DNA from: DASTEQ01 sp040905185
GTDB lineage: Bacteria > Chloroflexota > Limnocylindria > QHBO01
Assembly: GCA_040905185.1 (NCBI GenBank)
Contig: JBBDRZ010000001.1
Location: forward strand, 372,001-436,000
DNA: 64,000 nt
Direction of reading: 5' to 3'
A program made the position numbers and the translations under genes. The notes beneath the pieces are model-generated. The model saw only the letters and a list, made by a program, of their open reading frames with translations, was not told where the DNA came from and did no database searches. Below, piece after piece: positions 31,190 through 38,386 of the stretch. How positions within the stretch are numbered: the stretch's first letter is position 1; each line of letters begins with the position of its first letter.

Positions 31190-31317
31190 GCCGGGCCGGC
31201 CTCGTGGTGATCCATGCCCGGCACGTCGCTCATGTCAGGCACCATCGTAGGACCCGGCCCGTGGGTCTGGATCGGCAGCACGAGCGGAAGGAATAGCGAC
31301 CGGGACTTCGACGTCAT
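31186..31317 (-). CDS. Candidate 43-residue Met/His peptide coupled to RR1
   Basis: An ATG at 31317 with GAGGT about 9 bases upstream opens 43 codons: a basic start (MTSKSRS), a short hydrophobic run (LFLPLVLPI), then a soft-metal tail (MVPDMSDVPGMDHHEAGPA). The TGA overlaps the RR1 start (ATGA), the same coupling used by every other gene of the operon. Too short for routine gene calling. The Met/His tail resembles the HK2 sensor loop. Translation is likely; function unknown. Confidence 0.45.
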   Translation of the reverse strand: MTSKSRSLFLPLVLPIQTHGPGPTMVPDMSDVPGMDHHEAGPA

Positions 31318-31374
31318 GTCTCGAAGACCTCACCTGGGTAACCGGACTCAGCGCCACCACTCTCGCTCCGCAGG

Positions 31375-31401
31375 CTGAGAGTCAGATGAGGCCGTCCTGA
31401 G
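31375..31401 (-). promoter_or_regulatory. 11-bp-phased CTCAG repeats (site E), likely autoregulatory box of the RR-HK-RR-HK operon
   Basis: CTGAG at 31375, ATGAG at 31386 and CTGAG at 31397 on the plus strand, all exactly 11 bases apart, 58-84 bases upstream of the first coupled start codon. The same box at the signalling operon and at four effector operons is the pattern expected for an autoregulated two-component system. Confidence 0.62.
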
Positions 31402-31465
31402 TATCCGCCGCGAACCCGGACGGCCAAGAGGGCTGGCGGAAGGCCGTCGCACGATCGCGCCCAGC

Positions 31466-31906
31466 CTATTGGAGGATGTCGAAGCTCCCGGACATGCCCG
31501 CCGGGAAGTGGCCCGGAACCATACACCCATAGCCGATGTCGGTCGCAGACCCGAACGTGAACACCAGCTCCTTGGTCTGGCCCGGGATCACTCGGATTTC
31601 CGTCGAGGTGTCCGTTCGCATGCCGCCATGCGTCATGGTCAGGGCATGTTCTTGCAGCTCCTCGCGACTGCCGATCGCGAACTCGTGCTCAAGGACCCCC
31701 TCGTTGGTCACCACGAACCGCACCGTCTCGCCTGCGCGAACTTGGATTCGGGCGGGGTCGAAGGCGAGCGAATCGAGCGCGGAGACCGTTACTGTGCGCG
31801 GCGTCTCTTTCGTACCCGGTGTAAACGACGCGTTCGGTGCGCATCCCGCGACCGCTACCGCGGCGACCAAGCCGAAGCCGATCGTCGTGGTCCAACCCGG
31901 CCACAT
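31466..31906 (-). CDS. Cupredoxin-domain lipoprotein (paralogue)
   Basis: 146 aa. Signal with lipobox VAGC (Cys22), then a cupredoxin domain with His74, Cys128, His133 and Met138 (YGCMVPGHFPAGM). Same length and ligand spacing as the lipoprotein at 1839-2282. Between the two ligand blocks both carry a Met/His-rich insertion (here HALTMTHGGMRTDT), which may be a second Cu(I) site. Lies upstream of a SHOCT gene and the signalling operon. Confidence 0.88.
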   Translation of the reverse strand: MWPGWTTTIGFGLVAAVAVAGCAPNASFTPGTKETPRTVTVSALDSLAFDPARIQVRAGETVRFVVTNEGVLEHEFAIGSREELQEHALTMTHGGMRTDTSTEIRVIPGQTKELVFTFGSATDIGYGCMVPGHFPAGMSGSFDILQ

Positions 31907-31943
31907 GGTCCCATCCTCCTAATCGTCAGACCGCTGGTCGGCG

Positions 31944-32180
31944 TCAGCGCCGAAGCGCCGCCAGGCGGCTTTCGTATTCCTCGCTGTCGATTTCCCCGGA
32001 TGCAAATCGGCGCCGGAGGAGCTCTTCGGCGCTGTCACCGCGATCCCTCGAAGGCTCGCGCCGTTCAAGGGCCATCAGTCCTCGGACGATCAGCCAGACG
32101 ACGACAACGAGGACGACCCCCCAGATGAGCATCCCAACGCCCATGCCGAGCCATCCCATTTCATTCCAGGAGCCCATCAT
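31944..32180 (-). CDS. SHOCT-domain small membrane protein (paralogue)
   Basis: 78 aa. Met-containing N-terminus (MMGSWNEMGWLGMGVGM), one TM (about 12-35), and a SHOCT domain SAEELLRRRFASGEIDSEEYESRL. The same length and plan as the protein at 26949-27185, but here with Met-rich residues before the membrane. The 249-base stretch upstream (32181-32429) holds no gene that I can see. Confidence 0.82.
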   Translation of the reverse strand: MMGSWNEMGWLGMGVGMLIWGVVLVVVVWLIVRGLMALERREPSRDRGDSAEELLRRRFASGEIDSEEYESRLAALRR

Positions 32181-32429
32181 TTGTCCTGCACCTCACATGG
32201 ATACCGCCAAAGAGTATGTCGGATCGAGTTTCGGCCCTTCCTGGCGCAGGAGATAGGGCCATTTGTCTTGTCTTGGCCGGGACCCCACGGCCTCGACCGA
32301 TCGAGCCTCGCTCGCTCTAAGCCGATATCGAGGTCAATGGCTTCAACCCGATTTCAGCCTCCTGTGCGATGGATCCGTGAGCGTCCGAGGGCCAGGGTCG
32401 GGCAGAGGCGGATGTCCCTTCCAGGCCGA

Positions 32430-33791
32430 TCAATTCAACGGATCACCGTCGCCGGCCTGGAACAGGCCGAGCGCCCCGCGTCCCACGAAGTTGAAGGCGT
32501 GAGTAACCATGGGGTAGAGCCCGTCCTCGGGCATGACCATCTCGATGATCGCGCCCTGGGCGGGTGACAGGTCCACCGCCTGCGACCCGAAGTTCCCCGC
32601 GTTGCCGAGTGACAGGTGGACGCCTTCCTTGATCACGCGACTGAAGATGGTGCCGACCACGTGGAAGCTGGAGTCGATGCTCGGCCCCGTGTTCAGGACG
32701 AAGATCCGGACCCGATCCCCGGTCTCGACCTGGATCGGGTTGTCAAGGTACTGGTTGGCGACGCCGTTCCAGACTACGTAATCGGGGGCCGGGTTGCCGG
32801 TCGCGGCCTTGCTCAGGCTCACCGGCTCGCCCTGGGGACCCAGGTACCACTCGCTCTGGACGATCGCGAACTCGGCGTCGACCGGGGACAGGCCCTCGGC
32901 CGGCTCGACGATGACCATCCCGTACATCCCATTGGCGATGTGGTGCAGCGCCGGCGACGTGCCGCAGTGGTACATCCACACGCCGGCGTATTCGGCCGTC
33001 CATTCGTAGATCTTCTCCTCGCCCGGGTTGATGGTCGTCATCTCGTCGTTCCACGCCACCTGCGAGGCGTGAAAGTCGATCGAATGCCCGAGCTGGTTGG
33101 TGTCCGGGTTGACCAGGTGGACCCGGATCGTGTCCCCCACCTTGACCCGGATCACGGGCCCGGGGACGGTCCCGTTGAACGTCCACACCCCGACCACGAA
33201 GCCGCCCTCGTCGCCCTGCGCGACGGTCATCGTCTTCTCCACGATCTCGAGCTCGATGTCGTGGACTTCGCCTTCCAGGCGGGCAGGCGCCTCGGGGGGA
33301 TACAGGGCGTAGTCGGGCGCATTCGGATCCGGCTCAATGTCGGTGTCCGCGGCCGGGCCGCCGTGGTCGCCGCCGCCGGCGCCCGCGACCGTCACGCTCC
33401 CCGTCATGCCTGCATCGGCATGGCCGGGCACCGAGCACAGGAACGTGGTGCCGCCCTCGGGGATGACCACCTCACCGGTGGCGGTCTGCCCGCCCTCGGC
33501 CTGCAGGATGGTGCCATCCGGGAAGGTCAGGTCGTGGAGCACGGCGCCGTCGTTGACGAACGTGACCGTGTAGCGGCCCGGCTCCGCAACGTCGACTGTT
33601 GCCGGCTCGAAGCCGATGTCGAAGGCGCGGACCTCGATGGTCCCGAGGATCTCGCCCTCGCCCGTGCTCCCGCTGGGTGACGGGCTGGCCCCGGCGGTTC
33701 CGTCGCCCGATCCCGCGGCCAGGATGACGTAGATCAAGGACAACAGCACGACGCTGACCACTGCCGCGCCGTAGACAAACAGGCGTCCCAT
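32430..33791 (-). CDS. nirK: Copper-containing nitrite reductase (NirK) with extra N-terminal cupredoxin
   Basis: 453 aa. Membrane anchor (residues 9-27); a plastocyanin-like cupredoxin (about 48-136) with His86, Cys119, His124 and Met129; then two NirK cupredoxin domains. Type 1 site His236, Cys276, His283/284 and Met289; type 2 site His241, His275 and His431; catalytic Asp239 (HSIDFH) and His377 (SSFHVVG). All NirK residues are thus present. Reduces nitrite to NO in denitrification; the fused N-terminal domain probably delivers electrons. Start has GGAG upstream. Downstream neighbour of a multicopper oxidase with the same anchor and first domain. Confidence 0.88.
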   Translation of the reverse strand: MGRLFVYGAAVVSVVLLSLIYVILAAGSGDGTAGASPSPSGSTGEGEILGTIEVRAFDIGFEPATVDVAEPGRYTVTFVNDGAVLHDLTFPDGTILQAEGGQTATGEVVIPEGGTTFLCSVPGHADAGMTGSVTVAGAGGGDHGGPAADTDIEPDPNAPDYALYPPEAPARLEGEVHDIELEIVEKTMTVAQGDEGGFVVGVWTFNGTVPGPVIRVKVGDTIRVHLVNPDTNQLGHSIDFHASQVAWNDEMTTINPGEEKIYEWTAEYAGVWMYHCGTSPALHHIANGMYGMVIVEPAEGLSPVDAEFAIVQSEWYLGPQGEPVSLSKAATGNPAPDYVVWNGVANQYLDNPIQVETGDRVRIFVLNTGPSIDSSFHVVGTIFSRVIKEGVHLSLGNAGNFGSQAVDLSPAQGAIIEMVMPEDGLYPMVTHAFNFVGRGALGLFQAGDGDPLN

Positions 33792-33839
33792 CTGGCTCGT
33801 ATCTCCTCATTCAACTCTGGGTGGAACGGATTATCGGCA

Positions 33840-35144
33840 TCACGGTTCTTGAACGATGAGCGCGGTGACCATCCCGAACATGCCGTTCGCACTCTCGGCG
33901 TGGGTCAGGATGTGGCAGTGGTAGGCCCAGACGCCCAGCTCGGTCGCCTCGACCAGGACGTCGATCCGCTCCCCGGGAGCCACCAGCACGGTGTCCTCGT
34001 AGTGCGGATCGGGCAGGAGAAAGCCGTCCTTGGCGATCACGAGCTGGGGGATGCCGTGGAGGTGCATTGGGTGGATCTGGAGGCCCTCGTTCATGTATCG
34101 CACCCGAATCGTCTGCCCCTGCGTGACGACGATGGGCTCAGTCGCGGGGAAGCCCTTGCCGTTGAGCGTGAAGCCGAGCGGCCCATCGTTGAGGATCATC
34201 GTGTAGTCGATGTCCGCGGCCGGCTCATCGGTCGCATTCGGATCGGTCACCACGAAGGCGCCCAGCAGACCCATCGGTACCTGGTGGTCGGCCATGAAAT
34301 GGCTGTGGTACATGTGGCTGCCGGCGTTGCGCAGCGTGAACTCGTAGGTGAAGGACTGGCCGGGCATGACCGCCGGCTGGGAGATGACCGGCACGCCATC
34401 CATGCCGTTCGGCACCACCAGGCCGTGGAAGTGGATGGTCGTGGGCTCGGGGAGCTCGTTGTGCAGGACGATCCGCACCCTGTCGCCCACCTCGGCGCGT
34501 AACTGAGGGCCGGGTACGGTGCCGTTGTACGCGTACGCCTCGAGGACGGTGCCTGGCTCGGTCTCCCATTGGATGACCGAGGCAGTGACCTCCCACTCCT
34601 TCGTTCCGTCCGCCTGGACCACTGGCTCCAGGATCTGGTTGCCCTTGCCTTCCGTCTCGGCCGGGAACTGGGCGGTGCGAGCCGCATCCAGGTCTCGCAG
34701 TTCCTCCGCGCTTGTCGGCGCCGGCGTCGCTGCGCCCTCGCCGGCGACCATCACTTCGCCCCGCATCCCGCCGTCGGCATGTCCCGGCACCGAGCACAGG
34801 AACGTCAGGCCCGCCGCGGGGATGACCACCTCGCCGTTGGCGGCTTGCCCGGGCTCGGCCTGGATCACGGTGCCGTCGGCGAACGTGAGGTCGTGCAGGA
34901 CCGTCCCGTCGTTGAAGAACGAAACGGTGTAGCGGCCCGGCGCCGCGACCTGGACCCTGGTCGGATCGAAGCCGATGTCGAAGGCCCGGACCTCGATGGT
35001 GCCGAGGATTTCGCCATCGCCACCAACCGGTCCGGGTGATGAATCGGCGGTTCCGTCCCCCGCTCCCGCGGCCAGGATGACGTAGATCAAGGACAACAGC
35101 ACGACGCTGACCACCGCCGCGCCGTAGACAAAGAGGCGTCCCAT
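33840..35144 (-). CDS. Multicopper oxidase with N-terminal cupredoxin, paralogue of the NirK gene
   Basis: 434 aa from the ATG at 35144 (AGGAGAG upstream). Anchor and first cupredoxin (His84, Cys117, His122, Met127) are near-identical to those of the adjacent NirK: the first 27 residues differ at one position. The rest is a laccase-type oxidase: HFH at 238-240, HSH at 280-282, HPMHLH at 358-363 and HCHILTH at 409-415 with Met422, giving the trinuclear and type 1 sites. Oxidises Cu(I), metals or phenols with O2. Shared head and different catalytic body suggest domain swapping after duplication. Confidence 0.9.
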   Translation of the reverse strand: MGRLFVYGAAVVSVVLLSLIYVILAAGAGDGTADSSPGPVGGDGEILGTIEVRAFDIGFDPTRVQVAAPGRYTVSFFNDGTVLHDLTFADGTVIQAEPGQAANGEVVIPAAGLTFLCSVPGHADGGMRGEVMVAGEGAATPAPTSAEELRDLDAARTAQFPAETEGKGNQILEPVVQADGTKEWEVTASVIQWETEPGTVLEAYAYNGTVPGPQLRAEVGDRVRIVLHNELPEPTTIHFHGLVVPNGMDGVPVISQPAVMPGQSFTYEFTLRNAGSHMYHSHFMADHQVPMGLLGAFVVTDPNATDEPAADIDYTMILNDGPLGFTLNGKGFPATEPIVVTQGQTIRVRYMNEGLQIHPMHLHGIPQLVIAKDGFLLPDPHYEDTVLVAPGERIDVLVEATELGVWAYHCHILTHAESANGMFGMVTALIVQEP

Positions 35145-35190
35145 TTTCAGTTTCTCTCCTATGTGCAGGTCAGCGTTTTGCCCTCGGATG

Positions 35191-35856
35191 TCAGGTGGAT
35201 GCGCTCGCGGCCCTGCTGGCCGCGGCTGCCGCGCGCAGCTGATGGAGCAACGACGTGGCCGTCCGGCGGGCCGCCAGGTGGAGCAGCGCCCGATCCGCCA
35301 GCAGTCCGATCGCACCGCCGGGCGGCGCGTAATAGCCGTCCAGGACGAGCTCGCCTGGTCGAATGGTCAGCCAACCGGAGAAAACGGGGAATAGGGGCGC
35401 CAGCGACGCAGAGCGCCAGCTGATCTCGATCCGGAAGTCGTCCCCCACACGCTCGGGATAACCGAGGTCGACATAGGCGGCCTTGCGGAGGGGCGCCAAC
35501 AGGCCGTGATCGTCCGGGCCGAGGCGCAGGTCGGTGGCGAAGCGGCGCATCCCCGCTGGCGACTCGTCCGCTTCAGGGCCCAGCCAGGCCGCCGCCTGTG
35601 GGCCGCACAGCCGAGCCGCATCAGCAACCGAGAGGTGGACCCGCTCGATGGCGTGCAGCCGGGTCGTCCCCGGAGATGGCTTGGCTGTCACAACCCGGAC
35701 ATTGACGCCGATCACCGCCGTGGGAACGAGGGCCGTATGGCCCGCAACCAGCGGCCCTAATGGCAGGTGGCCGGTTCCCGGCTGGGCCGTCCCCTGCGAA
35801 GCGGTCCGAAGGCCGCGCGGCGGTGGTAGCCGGCGGGCGGCCCGAGCCACAGGCAA
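35191..35856 (-). CDS. Conserved hypothetical protein, possible SRPBCC-like
   Basis: 221 aa, soluble. A beta-rich central part (ERVGDDFRIEISWRSASLAPLFPVFSGWLTI) leads to DGYYAPPGGAIGLLADRALLHLAARRTATSLL, a helix-forming end like that of SRPBCC/polyketide-cyclase lipid-binding proteins. I recognise the pattern but not a named family. It lies directly upstream of the multicopper oxidase and may be co-transcribed. The first 40 residues are Arg/Pro-rich, so the start may be internal. Confidence 0.6.
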   Translation of the reverse strand: MPVARAARRLPPPRGLRTASQGTAQPGTGHLPLGPLVAGHTALVPTAVIGVNVRVVTAKPSPGTTRLHAIERVHLSVADAARLCGPQAAAWLGPEADESPAGMRRFATDLRLGPDDHGLLAPLRKAAYVDLGYPERVGDDFRIEISWRSASLAPLFPVFSGWLTIRPGELVLDGYYAPPGGAIGLLADRALLHLAARRTATSLLHQLRAAAAASRAASAST

Positions 35857-35956
35857 TACCGGACGAATGGCACGTCATGGAGGGCCGGTTGGCTCACCCG
35901 CGCCGGCGCGACAGTCGATACGGTGTGCTGGAAATACGTGATGGCTGAGGGTTCCG

Positions 35957-36490
35957 ATGTCACTCACCGACCGAGAGTTCTGGGCGGTCATCCACGGTCT
36001 GATCCTGGGTACGCTCTTCCTGCTCGCTTTCAGCGGCGGGTTCGTGGGGATCTATAGCCTCCGCGAGCGCTTGCTTACCAGCGAGGGAGTCGCAGAGCGC
36101 CTGCCGCGGATGCTGATCGGGGGATGGGCGATGGCCATTGTGGCCTGGCTGACCGTCATCACAGGGACGTGGATCGTCTACCCCTGGTACCGGGCGATGC
36201 CGCCTGAGGGCACGACCGATCTGGCGGCCTTCCCCCGCTCGCTCCTGCTTTCGGATCCGGCAACTGCGGCTTGGCACACGTTCGCCATGGAGTGGAAGGA
36301 GCACATCGCCTGGATCGCGCCGATGCTGGCGACCTCGGTCGCCTTCGTGATCCTGTACTACGGCGTGCAGCTCGCAAGGCGCCATGAGATGCGATGGCCG
36401 CTGCTCGCCTACTTCACGTTGGCCTTTCTCGCCGCCGGCGTGGCCGGCGCGTTCGGCGCCTTCATCACCAAAGCTGCACCGATCTACTAA
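35957..36490 (+). CDS. Membrane protein, four to five TM, His-bearing
   Basis: 177 aa. TM segments at about 10-32, 50-70, 112-136 and 146-170. His14 (IHGLILG), His107 (WHTFAMEWKEHIAW, with His116) and His141 lie near membrane faces, suggesting possible heme or quinone binding. It is divergent from the NirK/MCO block and followed after 12 bases by another membrane gene. No family recognised, but the context suggests a quinol-linked electron donor (inference). Confidence 0.65.
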   Translation: MSLTDREFWAVIHGLILGTLFLLAFSGGFVGIYSLRERLLTSEGVAERLPRMLIGGWAMAIVAWLTVITGTWIVYPWYRAMPPEGTTDLAAFPRSLLLSDPATAAWHTFAMEWKEHIAWIAPMLATSVAFVILYYGVQLARRHEMRWPLLAYFTLAFLAAGVAGAFGAFITKAAPIY

Positions 36491-36502
36491 GAGGAATTCG
36501 CC

Positions 36503-36868
36503 ATGACGACCCGAGACCTCGAGGCCAAACCCAATGGCCCGGCCGCGGCCGCGTTTCTAGCAGCCGGCATCGGCGCTTTCGTACTTGGCCTAACCGTGAC
36601 CCTCCACGAGGCCTTTCCACCGGCTGAGGGACAAACGGCGTTCTGGGACTTCGCCAAGAACTTCGGCCTGGGCAGCGGCGTCGGGCCCCTGTCGGGGAAG
36701 GTGATAACTGGATCTCTCGCCTACGTCATCAGCTTCGTGGGCCTCGGCCTTGCCTGGCGCGGCCGCGAGGTCAAACTGCGCCGGGTCCTGATCGCGAGCG
36801 GCGTGCTGCTGGCTCTGGGCTTTGCCCTGACGTTTCCGCCGATCTTCGAACTCTTCGCCGCCGAGTGA
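36503..36868 (+). CDS. Small membrane protein, three TM
   Basis: 121 aa. TM at about 15-36, 68-86 and 95-115; the external stretch has HEAFPPAEGQTAFWDF. AAGAGGA precedes the start 12 bases after the previous gene, so the pair is an operon. Function unknown; together with its partner it may form a small membrane complex. Confidence 0.62.
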   Translation: MTTRDLEAKPNGPAAAAFLAAGIGAFVLGLTVTLHEAFPPAEGQTAFWDFAKNFGLGSGVGPLSGKVITGSLAYVISFVGLGLAWRGREVKLRRVLIASGVLLALGFALTFPPIFELFAAE

Positions 36869-36888
36869 CAGGTGACAGAGGTACTGCG

Positions 36889-37128
36889 ATGAGCGTCCTC
36901 TCGGTCAGCCAACCGCCCGGCCCAACTGACGCCAACGGCAGCGGCTTCCCGAGTCGCAGCGGCTTACGTTGGATTGTGTGCGCCGGGGCGACCCGCGATG
37001 TCAGCCGTGGCCATGTGAAATGCCCCCAGCGGGGCTTCGTCAACGCCAAGGAATGCTTGGGGTGCCATCTACTCGTGACCATCGCGCACGAGCGAGATCT
37101 GCGGCTAGCATGCTCGACGTCGGGATAA
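36889..37128 (+). CDS. Small Cys-motif protein (CP-x3-V-x6-C-x2-CH type)
   Basis: 79 aa. KCPQRGFVNAKECLGCHLL (residues about 43-61) matches a recurring zinc-knuckle-like pattern in Chloroflexota and actinobacterial small proteins, with a fourth Cys near the end (ACSTSG). Probably metal-binding and cytoplasmic. 20 bases after the membrane gene, so it may belong to the same transcript. Confidence 0.6.
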   Translation: MSVLSVSQPPGPTDANGSGFPSRSGLRWIVCAGATRDVSRGHVKCPQRGFVNAKECLGCHLLVTIAHERDLRLACSTSG

Positions 37129-37170
37129 TCGCCGCGCCGCGCGGACCTCGGGCGGATTAGGGAGATACCG

Positions 37171-37578
37171 ATGCAGACTCAACAAGGCATTCGCGTGGAC
37201 ATCGCCGAGGCGGCCCGAGCGAATGATGCCTTCCGTCGGGAGGTCATTACCGGCGAGCACGAGCAGGTGGTGGTCATGACCATCCCGCCTGGCGGGGAGA
37301 TCGGCGAGGAAGTCCATCCTGACACCGATCAGATGCTCCTCTTCGTCGACGGCGAGGGTGAGGCCCGGATTGAAAGCGAGACGAGCCCGGTGCGCGCGAA
37401 CGATCTGGTGTTTGTCCGCGCGGGAACCCGCCATAACTTCGTCAATGTCGGGCCGCAGCCGCTCCGGCTGATCACGATGTACGCGCCGCCCCACCACCCG
37501 CCGGGCACGCTGCACCAGACCAAGGAGGATGCCGACGCGGCTGAGCGTCTTGAGGCGGCGCGGGAGCCGACGCCATGA
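37171..37578 (+). CDS. Cupin-domain protein
   Basis: 135 aa. Cupin motif 1, GEEVHPDTDQMLLFVDGEG, and motif 2, NDLVFVRAGTRHNFVN, give metal ligands His49 and His90 with Asp/Gln partners. Ends in ATGA overlap with an SDR dehydrogenase. RBS AGGGAG upstream. It probably acts as a small isomerase, dioxygenase or sensor for the same substrate; not readable. Confidence 0.85.
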   Translation: MQTQQGIRVDIAEAARANDAFRREVITGEHEQVVVMTIPPGGEIGEEVHPDTDQMLLFVDGEGEARIESETSPVRANDLVFVRAGTRHNFVNVGPQPLRLITMYAPPHHPPGTLHQTKEDADAAERLEAAREPTP

Positions 37579-38330
37579 ATTCGACGCTCGATGGCAAGGT
37601 CGCGCTGGTCACTGGCGGGGCCCGCGGCATTGGGGCGGCAACCTGCCGCGAGCTGGCCGCGCTGGGTGCTGAAGTGGTTGTCACCGACGTCCTCGACGGC
37701 GAAGGAACCGCGCTGGCAGATGAGCTCCGCGAATCCGGACACACGGCCTTCTACCGGCATCTCGACGTGGCGGACGAAGATGCGTGGAGTGAAACCGTAG
37801 CCGCCGTGATCGCCCGCAGCGGACGAATGGACATCCTCGTGAACAACGCCGGGATCGGCACCTTCGAGGACGTCGAGGCTGAGACGGTCGCGGGGTACCA
37901 GAAGGTGATCGGCATCAACCAGGTCGGAGTCTGGCTTGGGATGCGGGCGGTCATTCCTCAGATGCGCGCGCAGGGCAGCGGCTCGATCATCAACGTGTCA
38001 TCCATCTTTGGCGCAGTCGGCGGGTTCGGCGGGTCGATTGCGTACCACGCCAGCAAAGGCGCCGTGCGGCTGATGACCAAGAACGCCGCCATTCGGTATG
38101 CGAAGGAAGGCATCCGCGTGAACTCGGTCCACCCGGGCTTCATCGATACGCCCATGGTCGAGGTCGCCAAGGGCACGGACATGGAAACGGCGATTCTCGC
38201 CAATACCCCGATGGGGCGATGGGGAAGCGCCGAAGAAATCGCAACCGTCATCGCATTCCTGGCCGGCGACGGGGCAAGTTTCATGACCGGCTCCGAGGTC
38301 TACGCCGACGGCGGATGGACCGCCCAGTAG
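37575..38330 (+). CDS. Short-chain dehydrogenase/reductase (SDR family)
   Basis: 251 aa. TGGARGIGAATC (cofactor loop TGxxxGIG), NNAG near residue 90, and the catalytic Ser-Tyr-Lys set: NVSSIF, then YHASKGA. Asp in VVTDVLDG suggests NAD preference. Classical SDR with C-terminal MTGSEVYADGGWTAQ. Oxidises or reduces a small alcohol or keto compound. Coupled to the cupin gene. Confidence 0.93.
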   Translation: MNSTLDGKVALVTGGARGIGAATCRELAALGAEVVVTDVLDGEGTALADELRESGHTAFYRHLDVADEDAWSETVAAVIARSGRMDILVNNAGIGTFEDVEAETVAGYQKVIGINQVGVWLGMRAVIPQMRAQGSGSIINVSSIFGAVGGFGGSIAYHASKGAVRLMTKNAAIRYAKEGIRVNSVHPGFIDTPMVEVAKGTDMETAILANTPMGRWGSAEEIATVIAFLAGDGASFMTGSEVYADGGWTAQ

Positions 38331-38361
38331 GTGTGATCGCCCAGTAGGTGTGATCGCCCAG
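38321..38361. repeat. 17-bp tandem duplication at the end of the SDR gene
   Basis: CGCCCAGTAGGTGTGAT occurs twice in tandem (38321-38337 and 38338-38354) and a third partial copy (CGCCCAG) follows. The first copy contains the gene's last codons and stop. Clean slippage-type duplication. Confidence 0.9.
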
Positions 38362-38386
38362 GAGGCCGGACTGCTACCTTCTGGGT

